DNA of 64,000 nucleotides from Cryphonectria parasitica EP155 (taxonomy: Eukaryota; Ascomycota; Sordariomycetes; Diaporthales; Cryphonectriaceae). The stretch lies in contig NW_024468909.1 of NCBI RefSeq assembly GCF_011745365.1, positions 2,976,001-3,040,000 of the forward strand. The letters are read 5' to 3'. The notes under the pieces were generated by a model. It had not been told where the DNA came from, did not search any database, and saw only the letters and a list, made by a program, of their open reading frames with translations. Made by a program: the position numbers and the translations under genes. Position 1 is the first letter of the stretch. Each line of letters opens with the position of its first letter. Positions 10,712 through 21,962 of the stretch are shown piece after piece.

Positions 10712-13294
10712 TTGGATATGTACTCATTGCATACTCTCCATTCTTCTTCTTCTTCTTCTTCATTGCTTGAAAACACAGCTTCCAATGGACCACGGCTACC
10801 AGCTACAGCACGGGAAGTGCAACCCTGGACAACAACTCGGTGTCATCGCCTGCTCCGACCGCTCAAGACTCACATCTCTGCATTGAGGCGGGAGGTTGAA
10901 TTGGAAAATGCCGAAGGTCTCAATGACGAGGCTACGGGGATGACTGGGGCGTTGGGTACGGTCATAGGGAGGGTCCAGCACACCTACTCGAGAAGGGGAC
11001 GGAAGGCAACACAGCCAAACCCAGCAGCAGAAACGCCCAAGGCACCCAAAGCCAGGAAGTTATCCAGAAAGCAGACCCTTCAACCTGGAGAGATTGTCCT
11101 GCCCACACCACTCATTCGCCGTGCCAGAGGGCAGCAGCAAATGTCTTCGCCATCTCAACGACCCCCACTGCCGGCGCAGTCTGGAGAACACAGACGCTGC
11201 AGGAGAACACGTGATCTCTGGTCCTCTGGCAGTCCAACATCGACCTCTGTCATCTCAGCTCTGGAAATTGAAATGCTGCCCCTGCGGAGTCGCATCTCAT
11301 CCACAAGATACTCACTCTACGAATCAATTCTTCGAGCGTTGCATGCACTGCTTCTGGCAACTGCGGAACCCGCCGCGACAACCACCATGATTCGTGCCCC
11401 CGGCACTCGGTCTCTCATGGCGATGTGCCTGCGAAAGGTGCCTGACTACATCGGCGAGCTGGAGGACTGGGAGGAACGACAGGCTGAGGAAGAAGGCACC
11501 AAATCTTCTCTACGAGTGTCAGATGTCTCTAATGAAGTCTATGGCGCCGTCGAGCAGTTGCTGCGTCCAGGTCATGGATGCCCGCAGCTACGAATCGTCG
11601 CGAGAGCTCACGGCATGAAGGTGGTCAAGGATGCCCTACTTGACGGCCTGCTGGAGGATGGCTTCTCTCACTTACTCGTCCAGCTATGTGCCAACATGAA
11701 GGCTAGCCTAGAGGTTGAAGAACTGCTTGCGATCATCGTCGACCGGCAATACCCTAAGCCCAAAGGTATCGGCAGCACGTTCGACGAGAGTCGGAGGCTT
11801 GCGCCATTGAAGGCGTTGCGCAACTTCGTACAAGGGAGTGGCCGGTCTCAATACATGCTCAGGCAGCTCTCTGATTTACTGTCTCGGCAACAGCTTCCTC
11901 TGAGTTGGTTGTCCACCGCAGAGTTTTCGTCCATATGGTCCGGCATTATCAACACCCTTTCCTCTGGCAACCAGGTTTGCGACGACACAGTATCTTTCGC
12001 TACTCACATGATCACAACGCTGGCCTCTCAGGCCAAGATGATAGCCTTCATCCTCCGGCCGGAAGCAAACGACCTGAAGAGCTTATCACAGCAGACTTTG
12101 CTCAGCGCCACCACGGCGATGGCCTCATTACCATTGTTGCACCAAGAAGCTGGAAATATTTCACAGCATATTACTGGACAGAACAGTCTATCTACTATAT
12201 CCAGGAGAGTTGGACATGTCATTCATGCATGCATATACGAGCTGCGGAGAGCCAGAAAGTCAGGCTGGATAACGACAGTCCTCCGCCTAGCAGCATACTT
12301 TACGAGTAATGCCCATGACGGCTCCAAATACACAGATATACCAGAGCTGTGGAATCGCATCATACAGGGCCACGCCAAGAGAGATGGGAAGCAGCACTAC
12401 GAAGCAGCAATTGCACTGATCTGTTCCATAGCGCAATGCTGCGGCCGTGGGGTCTCGGACCCGTCGCATCACTACCTTATCAGACTGTGCGACCGACTCG
12501 ACAAGGCCGCAGAGCTCGAAGCAGGCATGTCAAGAAGCCTGAGGATTAATTGCGCTTTCTTACTGGCCGAACGAACAAACGATCTGCGAGATCTCGCCTT
12601 CGCCGAATCGTTCGACCTCAGACGGGCGTCTCAACATAAGCCCAGTTCATTGTCATCACCATCTTTATTAGTTACAGGCTTCCGCTGGGATGAGGGTATC
12701 TCAGAATGGGTGACGGAGACACCAGCCGTGCGAAAGCGGTTCTCGAGACAATTCTCAATGGAGATGACCAGCTCAGATTCAAACGTCGAGACCCGCCGCC
12801 GAAACGTAGACGACGCAACTGATGGCGATCCACACTCCTCCCCCTTGGGTAGAGATTTCAAGGACAACCCCTCGACCAACCAGAGTGGCCTTTACAGGAT
12901 GGAGCCGAGGCAAACCCGAGCTACTGCTCGTGCAGGCAACAGTGTCCGGCAGAGCACAATCGAGCAGCAGTACCTCATGCGAGGATGGAAGCGGGGTGCG
13001 GCGATGGCTGGACTCCTCAGCCTGCAGAGCGATGATGACGACCTGGAGGATCAGTGTGAGGATCAGGTGGCGGGCAGGCAGAAGGAGTCATCTACAAGCC
13101 GTCAGCAGCAGCAGCAGCAGCAGCGGCGCTGCAGCAGTGGCAAAGAGAACACGAACACGGTACCCGGCGAGGGCCGTCCTCCTCCTCCCAAGCGGCGGCG
13201 GCGGGTGTCGGCCTTGAGACCACGTCAGTCGGTACTCACGAACATTACTAACGTCGGTCCCGATGAGGAGAGCAGCGACGAGCTTGGCCTCTAA
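10712..13294 (+). CDS. Unrecognised 860-aa probable nuclear protein
   Basis: One uninterrupted frame of 860 codons; I do not recognise the family. The first 160 residues are low in complexity and basic (TYSRRGRKATQ, KAPKARKLSRKQT). Residues about 185-690 look like a folded helical domain rich in Leu and Ala, with long amphipathic stretches. The tail is acidic, then has a poly-Gln tract near 795 and a KEN tripeptide at 811-813 (SSGKENTN), followed by a basic PPPPKRRRR run at about 823-831 that resembles a nuclear localisation signal. Together these suggest a nuclear protein whose level may follow the cell cycle through APC/C, but that is inference. The start is uncertain: the first 70 residues may include leader sequence, and an in-frame Met lies near residue 76. 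It is divergent from CLU1. Confidence 0.8.
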   Translation: MDMYSLHTLHSSSSSSSLLENTASNGPRLPATAREVQPWTTTRCHRLLRPLKTHISALRREVELENAEGLNDEATGMTGALGTVIGRVQHTYSRRGRKATQPNPAAETPKAPKARKLSRKQTLQPGEIVLPTPLIRRARGQQQMSSPSQRPPLPAQSGEHRRCRRTRDLWSSGSPTSTSVISALEIEMLPLRSRISSTRYSLYESILRALHALLLATAEPAATTTMIRAPGTRSLMAMCLRKVPDYIGELEDWEERQAEEEGTKSSLRVSDVSNEVYGAVEQLLRPGHGCPQLRIVARAHGMKVVKDALLDGLLEDGFSHLLVQLCANMKASLEVEELLAIIVDRQYPKPKGIGSTFDESRRLAPLKALRNFVQGSGRSQYMLRQLSDLLSRQQLPLSWLSTAEFSSIWSGIINTLSSGNQVCDDTVSFATHMITTLASQAKMIAFILRPEANDLKSLSQQTLLSATTAMASLPLLHQEAGNISQHITGQNSLSTISRRVGHVIHACIYELRRARKSGWITTVLRLAAYFTSNAHDGSKYTDIPELWNRIIQGHAKRDGKQHYEAAIALICSIAQCCGRGVSDPSHHYLIRLCDRLDKAAELEAGMSRSLRINCAFLLAERTNDLRDLAFAESFDLRRASQHKPSSLSSPSLLVTGFRWDEGISEWVTETPAVRKRFSRQFSMEMTSSDSNVETRRRNVDDATDGDPHSSPLGRDFKDNPSTNQSGLYRMEPRQTRATARAGNSVRQSTIEQQYLMRGWKRGAAMAGLLSLQSDDDDLEDQCEDQVAGRQKESSTSRQQQQQQQRRCSSGKENTNTVPGEGRPPPPKRRRRVSALRPRQSVLTNITNVGPDEESSDELGL

Positions 13295-16200
13295 AGGTGG
13301 TGCGGTTGTTGTGCGTTTGAGCCTGGGACCAGAGTGGACACAAGGCGGGACCGTTGCTTGCTTCAGACGGTAATTAATATGGTGCGATGTGGCCATACTG
13401 ATGAGCAAATAAAGGTAGAAGGTTTCGACTGTGACAAGGATAGAAATAGAAACGCATAGAGAAGTATTCCCGAGGAGGAAGAAAAAGCTGTGCGCGGACA
13501 GACAGAAACGCATTGCGTTCTGTTCTGTTTCGTCTCGTCCTACGTTTTTTATTTTAGGCTGAGCTTACGGCATAAGAGAGCCAGTTTAGATGACAAGACA
13601 AAAAGGCAAGGCTTGGAAACAAGAAGAAGCCCATTCAGGGGCGGGATGGATCCCAATGGCATGGTTTGGGCGTGAGAACAAAACCATCCCTCGTCCATCC
13701 TTCCCTGGTTCTTAAACAGTCTTCTTCTAAACAATCAATCAGCATCCTGCGCATATGGTTCGATGGGCTGTTCAGCAAGGCAGGCAGGCAAAACGCCTTG
13801 GCATGGAATGTGTGTGTGTGTGAATAGTTTCCAGCTGTGTCAACCCCCCTCCCTATTGATCAATATTGTTTGAGGGTAATCCAAGCAAGTTCCCAAATGC
13901 CGACAGATGTTGTTTGCTTCCTGTGTCGAGTCGGTGGGGAAGACATTGTTGACGTGGACAGCGATGAACGCACCAGCTGGGCTCTTTGGTTGCACCTTGC
14001 ATTGGAGGAGAAAACCCTTGTCTACTGCCACGTTTATCGTTTCTTTCTCTCTTCTGTTTTCGCCTGATGCAACACAACACACACACTCTCTTACCATAGT
14101 ACATACGTACGTACATGTCCTGCAGCGGCGCCTCGCCGAGGTTTGAAAGAAACTTGGAGGTGCGGCTTGGGCTGTCGTTCGTCGAGTTGTGTGGCCCTCC
14201 CCAACCCTCCATCTCCTGTGAGGCTCGGGTGAACTGCATTGGCTCCAATGCAGAATCCGAAACGTGACGTGAACCGGGGGGGGGGGGGCAAGAGTAGTTT
14301 TGGGGGGCGGCCTGGGTTACTACCATAGCAATATTACAGCACTAGGTTATGTACAGTACGTACGTAGCATCTGTAGCCCGCGTAACCGAGACCCGTGCGA
14401 TGGATGATTCTAGGTTGAGTGGGCATTTAATGATTAGCTATGGCCAGCGGTAAGACGGGCCATTTGGCATCAGTATGCTGTTGGTGCTATGTGAAGAGGA
14501 GAAGGAGAAATGAAGGGCCCTGGTAAGAAAGTATATGAAGGTTGATGGTGATACACTTCCGAGCCCTGCAATTCCGATACTGTTCTGCCTCGAGAGCGTC
14601 TAGGATATTCGAAAGAGAAAAAGAACAAATAGTTGGTCCCGGGCGCCCAATCCCGCTGACGTATTCTTGTTATATGAATGCACTTAACCGCCCGCCCAGC
14701 GACCTAAGTTTACGCCGAGGGCATCGCCGAGGAGTCAGGATGACGAACACAGGAGGGAAGAAACTTAAAAATAAGCCCATCTGAAGTATCATCTGAATGA
14801 ATTGTTCTTGTCCCCAAGGGAACCTTCGGCAGAAGGATGTTTCAGCGCCATAAACGTCTCTTTGGCGCCCGCTGACGCTGTTTCGAAGGCGCAATGCGGG
14901 ATGTGGTTCAGACAAAACACTTATGTTTTCGGTCGACGTCCGAAGTCAGGCAGGGAGAGATGGATAGAGAGAGATAAGAAAAGAAATGACAGCTTTGTTC
15001 AGATGGATGTTGTGGTTGTTTTGAGACGCCCAGAGTTCTTTCGTTTCGCTGGTGGGCCTGGGCAGGGCACCGTTTCGCCCGCCCCCCCCCCCCCCCCGCG
15101 CCCCAAAGGATTTCTTACCTGTTATTGCCGTTCTTCTTTACACTTCCCGCTTCGGACCAGACGACGGACCTCTCTGCACAATGTTGGTCAATCACGCCAC
15201 TATAGGAGAGAGAAGGAAGAGGGCGCTTGGATGTCTCGACGGTTGACGTCTCTGATGCATATCGGGTCTTACGATTTAGGTTTCTCCCACCTGCACCGTG
15301 GTTGTTTCAATTAGAAAGGCAGACAAGCCTCTAAAATTGACGGGCTTCCCATTCTGGCATAGTCCTGGACGGCATACCATAGTGACAATCATAGCATTAC
15401 CAGCAGCGTGTATCGAGCCAAGCAGCAGGTCTCGTATATTGTAACGAGCGCAGGCCCTTGGTGGCATTGGACCCATTTGTTTATACTGTGGTACCCTTCC
15501 ATCCCCTCCCTCGCAATATGAGGCCCGAACGTGGCTTTCATGGATCATCAGCTCGGTATGGCACCGGGCCCAGGTCTCTCGTCGTTAACAAACGGCTCGT
15601 ATGCACGCCAAATCCTGCATATATTAGTTACGGATGATGGAATCGTCTAGATACACTCTCTCTGCCCAACCACCCCAGCCCGCCAAGACGAAAACAAAAG
15701 TTATTCCGTCATTATAATCTTTTGTGGGCCGTTTGTGGCAGGTTGCACTGGTGGCGTAGATACCGTCTCGGTTCCCCCATCCTGCAATTGGAGCCCTTCA
15801 AGGGGGACGTGTTTCTTGCGGCTCAAGAAGAAGGGCAAAAACACCATCATGCTTGAAAGGTACCCCTGTGGTTCTGGTCGTGAAATGTTCTGACACCAGG
15901 GCGACACGATGGAATTAGTGCTTTGAGCCGATCTCTGAGAAGCATGACTAACCAGCGACATCGCATCATACATGCACTCGATTCCGATCCTCTTTGTATC
16001 TTTGCATCAAGTGGTACTGAATCTGACGGGCTGATGAGATCCGAGATTTCAATAGATCTATATTACTACATAGTAGCTGGTATAATTAAGATCTGGACTC
16101 CAGTATGACGGCAAGGTCTCATGATTTTGTTGACAGTCCCGAGAACCTGGGGAATCCATCTCCACGGGAGCCTCCTTCTTTGAACGAGCATTGGGGTCGC

Positions 16201-18665
16201 AGTGGGTGATGATGCATGGCAGACGGCATCACGGCCAACGACAGCCGAGAACGAGAGTCAAAACAGCTTTCTCCGCAATAAGAATGGTCTCATGGTTGTA
16301 TATAGTAAATGGCTGGCCATCAACCCTGGTCCAAGGCCTGCAGGTACAATAGCGCAGAAGGCCGCTGTTCACCCCTCCCGCGATCTGAACCCTGCACTAC
16401 CTACTACCCAGCCATGGTGCCTTTTGGAATCCGCCAATGAGGGAGCCCATACCAGGCTTGTGGTCCGAAAGGGGCAATCGACAAGGTTCCAGGCGCCAGG
16501 GTGAAAGAGGGTGGGAAGAGCCGCTGAGTGGACAAGTGGACTTTTGCCCAGCGGCGCTGCCCCTGAGAGAGTGAGAGGGGGTGTGGGTTGGTTTGTTTCA
16601 CATGTCCCGCCCCAGCGCTCACTGCCATCCAATGACTTCGATCCGTCCCACCCCTTGAGAAGCAGAAACCACTGGACACCAGCTTCTCTCAAGACGGTCT
16701 GGACACAAGAAGAAAAGATCGGTCCATGCAAGATGTCTGGTCACCACCACTCGACGTGCGAGACTTGAGACACTTTTCAGTAGGGTTTTTTTTTTGGTGG
16801 CCCGCTTCAGAGTAAGTCTGTCTCCCAAACGTCACCTGCCGCGGATGCCAATGATTGCTCGTCGGAATAATGCCCAATGGGCCAACCAAGAGTGCATGAA
16901 CGGTGATGGCAGTGGCAGCTAGCTGCGCCGCCGTCTGATCTCGTAAGACAGGGGGGGAGGCATTCACTTGGCGGCATTGCTCGCTTAACATGCGAGAGGG
17001 GGATTGATGAGAGTGGACCTCCCGGCCGAGAGAGAGTATTGATCTATGATATCCGTTACGCGTCGAGCTCGTCGTTTCTTCTGATCGTATTCATTAAAAA
17101 CGCATGGGGCGTCTGGTAGGTCAGTATGTAGAACAAACAAGCATGGAGGCGGTGATCGTGGAAGATCACGACAGGCCTGACTCTGTTGATTCACGAAACG
17201 CCAGGGAGGCGCCCTGAGAGGGTGCTCGAGAGCCAAGGGACCCCCGGACAGACCGAGCTGGCCTTGGGTTCGGCGGCAAAGAAAGTAACAGGACCTCCTC
17301 AAAAGCTCCGTCTCTCTTTCTTTGGTGGGTTCAGGCACACTGCCTACTCCCCTCGGCCGCACAAGAGAGGCCCTTGTACAGTGGCAACATGGATGTTAGA
17401 TAACGTCAAGCCGCAATCTGGCCAGGTTCAGCCTGTGCGATGAGGGTGTCTCTGGAGATTTTGTCATATCTCTGTCAGTCACGCGGAACAAACTTCTAGG
17501 TGGGAAATTGGCAGAGGTCGGGAGGCACGCCGCATCAAGCTCTGCAGCTCCGCAGCCAGTCCTGCGCAGGGCTTGGCACTCGCCAAGTAACAAGTAACAA
17601 GTAACAATTGAGAGTCTGCAGCAAGTGACACACAAGAGAGCAGGTTGTGCAGGGCGGTCTAGAGCGAGTACAGAGCCAGGCATCGTGTAGCAGCAGCAGC
17701 AGCATGCCGGCGATAGTTGTTTGCGCCGAGCAGCATCAAAGCCATTTGCGGCGTTTTCATCCGAACGAGATAGATATTCATAGTATTAGTATATGTCCAC
17801 AAAACAAGGCCCACACTCCAGGATGAACCAGGGCGAGAACAGACACAACGTTTGGAACGAGTCGAACGTTATTCTGGGCTCTGGCGACCTGTGCACGCTG
17901 GGCTCAGTCTGAGACCCATCGTCCTCCAAGGATGGTGTACCATATCTGTATGCCCAGGTGGCTTTTTTGGGAAGTTTTTCCTTCTTTTTTTTGCGTGCCT
18001 CTTCACCTCTGTGGAGGGGGACTACGTACCTCGTTCCACGGATCCCTGAGCCTGTAGGCTTCTGGGGCTTGGTCGTCAGCGCCGTGGGGCTCTGTTTTCA
18101 AGTTGCCCCGCCTAGTCGCCTCCCCTCCTTGTTCCTGCCAACCCCTCCCTGCCCGCTCCCTTCCCCCCCTAAATTGACCTCGCAGGTCGTTCCAGGGGCC
18201 CTTGCTCGCTCGACGTCCCATGTAAATGGGTCTCGTTCTAGGGGATAGCAATTGATTGGCCTCAACCAGGGGAGGCCCCCGTTTGCCCGCTTTGTGGTAA
18301 TACCGTTGACCAATTTTCTCTTGGCCTATATCCCACCCGCCCGCGCCCCTCTGACCCAGAGGTCAGTCCCCAAGGTCTCACCACATGCTTTTCACGAGAC
18401 TTCTTTCTACACTCTTCCTGTAGATAATCTCGTCTACATTTTCTTTTCTTTACGGGAAACTCCAGCGGAGGGACCTACTTTTTGGAATTTTTGCCTCCCC
18501 ACCTCGATCTGTGCGACCCTGACCGTGCGTCACTTCCCACTGGGGACAAAGCCAACAACACTCTCTCTCTCTCTTGGTTCAATCGATATTCGCTTCATCT
18601 CTGGGCTATCCCTTTTAAACTTATTGTTTCTTCTTCCTTGACGAGCGGGCTTCACATAGATACCA
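13295..18665. other. Long gene-free spacer upstream of the ferric reductase
   Basis: These 5.4 kb hold no supported gene. All open frames are under 175 codons, show no family likeness and do not join across convincing splice sites. Visible are homopolymer tracts (G run near 14277-14288, C run near 15081-15097), ACGTACGT palindromes near 14103-14112 and 14355-14364, and CT-rich blocks. The length suggests an unusually large regulatory region, non-coding RNAs or decayed sequence; nothing in the bases decides this. Confidence 0.5.
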
Positions 18666-19037
18666 TTGTTACTGATCATCTTTCTTCTCATCACACCTTA
18701 TCCTCGACCAGTCAACAGCTCTCAGGCAATCAAGACAAAGGAAAGGGAACCCGATTCAAAGGATCTGTTGCTTGACGGGTTATCAGGGGACAAAAGGGAA
18801 AGAAAGAGCTTGGGTCTGATCCCAATCGCCTTGTGCTGGGTCGAATCAACAAGAACCCAACGTCTTCGAAGAAGGGGAGAGAAAAAGGAGAAGATCCCAA
18901 AGGCTGCCACTACCCCGGCTTTTCCACAACATTCCAGTGTATTTCGTGCTGGCTCTCGAAATAACCGCCCTTCATTCACACCTAACCGCCCTTGGAGGCG
19001 CAAACGTCACCTTTCCTCATCACACCTGAGGTTATCA
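18422..19037. promoter_or_regulatory. Three GATA-factor type sites upstream of the ferric reductase
   Basis: HGATAR matches lie at 18422-18427 (AGATAA, plus strand), 18780-18785 and 19032-19037 (both TTATCA, so TGATAA on the minus strand). All are within 700 bp of the ferric reductase start. In filamentous fungi, iron-uptake genes are repressed by SreA/Sre-type GATA factors that prefer ATCWGATAA; these sites match only the core. Short motifs also occur by chance, so this is suggestive. Confidence 0.3.
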
Positions 19038-19109
19038 GCTCCAGATCCCAGAGCTTCCATCCGACCTCTTGCTCTTATTACACACTCTCCTCTTCCCTAC
19101 GACCTCAAG

Positions 19110-20843
19110 ATGTCTAGCGCGGCGGGCTCAAACTCCGCCATCGACCCGGAGGTGGAGAACCAGCTGTTGTCCAACTACCTCTACTATGTCCTCACGGTGG
19201 GTGCCGCTCTCGTGATCGGCTACAAGGTCTACGTTGTCACCCTTAGATATCTGCGAACGGTATCGTCTCTGGGCAACAGCACACAGCACTACTTTGCCAG
19301 GGAGTCATGGAAGGCAGCGTTTTTCAAGAGGAGCATCCAGTACTCGCCCGTGCTGCACAAGCGTCACAACCGCGAGTTCGCCCTCAGCTCCGCGGTGAAC
19401 ATGGGCACGCTGCCCACCAGGCTCCAGCTCTTCATCCTGGCCGGCTACTTTGCTACCAACATTGCCTTCTGCCTGATCGACATCAACCTCCACAGCAACT
19501 TCTCGTCCTGGATCGATCTGCTCCGCAACCGCACCGGTGTCCTGTCCATCGTCAACATGGTGCCTCTGTTCCTCATGGCTGGGCGCAACAACCCCTTGAT
19601 CAACTGGCTCGGCATCTCCTTTGACAGCTTCAACCTGATGCACCGATGGCTAGGACGTATCGCCGCCCTCGAGGCCATTGCCCACACCTTGTGCTACTGG
19701 ATCGGAAGCTCTGCCGACAGCAGCTTCGCCTCGGTCTTTGCCAAGACGCTGTCCAGCGAGTTCCTGATGTGGGGGTTCATCGGTACGGTCGGCTTCCTCT
19801 TCCTGACCATCCAGGCCGCCAGTGCCATCAGACACGCCTGGTATGAGATCTTCAAGATCCTCCACATCGTCGGCGCTGCCGTCACCGTCGTCGGCGTATG
19901 GTACCACTGCCAGCTCAAGGCCATGAGCCAGCTCAACTACCTGTATGCTGTCGTCGCCCTGTGGAGCTTCGACCGTGCGGCCCGCATGATCCGTGTCGCC
20001 TACGGCAACTTTGGGGCTGGAGGTACCAAGACCGTCGTCGAGGCCCTCCCTGGCAACGCCGTCCGCGTCACCGTCACCATGGCACGGCCGTGGGCGTTCG
20101 CACCAGGCCAGCACGCCTACCTCTATTTCCCCAGCATCAGCTGGACGCAGTCCCACCCCTTCTCGGTCGGCTGGAGCGAGGAGTCTGAGATGCACGACGG
20201 TGAGAAGCTGTCCATGGACCGCAACGACATCCTGGGCTACCGCAAGACCTCCATGTCGTATGTCATCCGCGCCCGCGCTGGAGCCACGGATACGCTGTAC
20301 AAGAAGGCTGCTGCATGCCCCGACGGCCGGCTGGTGACGACGTGCTTCGTGGAGGGCCCGTACGGCGGCCTGCACAACATGAACTCGTACGGCACGGTGA
20401 TGCTCTTCGCAGGCGGTGTGGGCATCACTCAGGCGGTGCCACACGTTCGTGACCTCGTGGCGGGCTACGCAAACGGCACCGTCGCCGCCCGCAAGATTGT
20501 GCTGTGCTGGATCATCCAGTCGCCAGAGCACCTGGAGTGGATCCGGCCATGGATGACGGAGATCCTGGCCATGGAGCGCCGGCGCGAGTGCCTGCGGATC
20601 ATGCTCTTTGTGTCCCGGCCCCGGTCGACCAAGGAGATCCACTCGCCCTCCTCGACCGTCCAGATGTTCCCTGGCCGCCCCAACATTGAGCACCTCATCG
20701 GTGCCGAGATGGAGAACCAGGTGGGCGCCATGGGTGTCACCGTGTGCGGCCCTGGTGCGCTCTCCGACGAGGTCCGCCTTGCGGTGCGCAACCGCCAATA
20801 CAACGGCACGATTGAGTTCTGCGAGGAGGCCTTCTCATGGTAA
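19110..20843 (+). CDS. Ferric reductase, FRE/NOX-type transmembrane flavocytochrome
   Basis: A single exon of 577 codons from ATG 19110 (MSSAAGSNSAID). It moves electrons from NADPH through FAD and two b hemes across the plasma membrane to reduce Fe(III) or Cu(II) outside. The bis-heme histidines are visible as two pairs with equal spacing: His178 and His192 (HRWLGRIAALEAIAHT), His252 and His266 (LHIVGAAVTVVGVWYH). The FAD-binding HPF is at 349-351, a GGVGIT nucleotide loop at 435-440 and CGPG at 546-549. Six or seven hydrophobic segments lie between residues 20 and 290. The frame stays open for 148 codons upstream to 18666, but that part is basic and low in complexity and looks like leader; the chosen Met precedes the normal N-terminal segment. 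The protein lacks an obvious long signal peptide. The exact substrate cannot be read from sequence. Confidence 0.92.
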   Translation: MSSAAGSNSAIDPEVENQLLSNYLYYVLTVGAALVIGYKVYVVTLRYLRTVSSLGNSTQHYFARESWKAAFFKRSIQYSPVLHKRHNREFALSSAVNMGTLPTRLQLFILAGYFATNIAFCLIDINLHSNFSSWIDLLRNRTGVLSIVNMVPLFLMAGRNNPLINWLGISFDSFNLMHRWLGRIAALEAIAHTLCYWIGSSADSSFASVFAKTLSSEFLMWGFIGTVGFLFLTIQAASAIRHAWYEIFKILHIVGAAVTVVGVWYHCQLKAMSQLNYLYAVVALWSFDRAARMIRVAYGNFGAGGTKTVVEALPGNAVRVTVTMARPWAFAPGQHAYLYFPSISWTQSHPFSVGWSEESEMHDGEKLSMDRNDILGYRKTSMSYVIRARAGATDTLYKKAAACPDGRLVTTCFVEGPYGGLHNMNSYGTVMLFAGGVGITQAVPHVRDLVAGYANGTVAARKIVLCWIIQSPEHLEWIRPWMTEILAMERRRECLRIMLFVSRPRSTKEIHSPSSTVQMFPGRPNIEHLIGAEMENQVGAMGVTVCGPGALSDEVRLAVRNRQYNGTIEFCEEAFSW

Positions 20844-21925
20844 ATGCGCAGTTCTCTCTCATCTGCGTCTGTTGTTCTTTTCAATTTTCCATTGTCCTCC
20901 GGCCCAAACCCCATGATGATCACATCTTTCAGCCTCCTCTCCATGAATCATCGGCGATACCCAAAGCGTCCTCTTCTAGCAGCCATCTCTGTCTCTCTCG
21001 GTGCGCGTGTGTAAATACATTCTTTCTTTTTTTTTTCTCTTCTTTTCTCTGATTTACGACATCTTCCTGTCTTTGACAATTTTTGACCTTTTTCCTCCCT
21101 CTCGTGCGTTTGTCTCTGGTTCGAGCGACCATGTTTGGACGGATGAACTGGGCAAAGTTTTTTGTACATCATTTGGTGCGCTGCAGGAAGGGGGTGGTGT
21201 CTAGGAGCAGCTTGTATCAGTGGATATTTGTGGGGGGGGGGGGGGGGTCCGGTGCAGATATAGAGAGAGATGGATGGTGGCTAGATATGGCATGACAAAT
21301 GAAGTCTACTGAAGACGAACATTTCATAATTGATTTCGATGTGAGCCACTACAAAACATGAGTACACTTGTGAGCTGACTTGAGTGGCAAATGGTAAATG
21401 TGACGTGTGAGTGTGTGCCTACCACAGAAATCTCCCAGCCCCGAGTTTCGGGATTCAAGAACTGAGCGCGTGCGGTGCATTGTCCCAAAATGTACGTATG
21501 TTGGTTGCTAAAAGGGAGGCAACAGGCTCTTCTTCTTCCTCCTCCTCCATTCATATCCTTGTCATGATCCACCCCGGTGCGACGATACACAATACTACTA
21601 CTGCTATATACTATGTCCTATACAAGATATATCCCGATCGTCACACAGACACCAAAGAGAGATAGAGGGAGAGAGGGTAGAGAAGAATGCGCCGGGACTT
21701 TGCCTTCTTTGCCAGCAAGGGCAAAACCCCGCCCTTGCTTACTTCTCTTTTGTTTATTGTGTTGAATGACTTCCTCTTCTCAACAAGAAGGGGTTTTGTT
21801 TATCGGTCGTCATCACTACTACATGTTTTGTTTCGCTACGAAAGCGCGACACGCACTAGATCAATCGTGCATGTACTGTCATATGTACTGTAGTAATGGT
21901 ATACACACCATGTATGGTACCATAG

Positions 21926-21928
<3 letters not shown>

Positions 21929-21960
<32 letters not shown>
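21929..21960. repeat. (AC)16 microsatellite
   Basis: Sixteen perfect AC units in the spacer between the ferric reductase and ASE1. Confidence 0.95.

Positions 21961-21962
<2 letters not shown>

Noticed and set aside
14802..15314. 170-codon plus-strand frame in the long spacer
   Set aside because: It crosses a long C run as poly-Pro, has no likeness to any family, and no supporting splice or codon pattern.
16360..16410. T-loop-like GGGTTCAGATC on the minus strand
   Set aside because: No acceptor stem or D-arm pairs with it, so no tRNA can be built.
19650..20798. 382-codon minus-strand frame within the ferric reductase
   Set aside because: Antisense shadow rich in Asp, Val and His; the plus strand has all reductase motifs.
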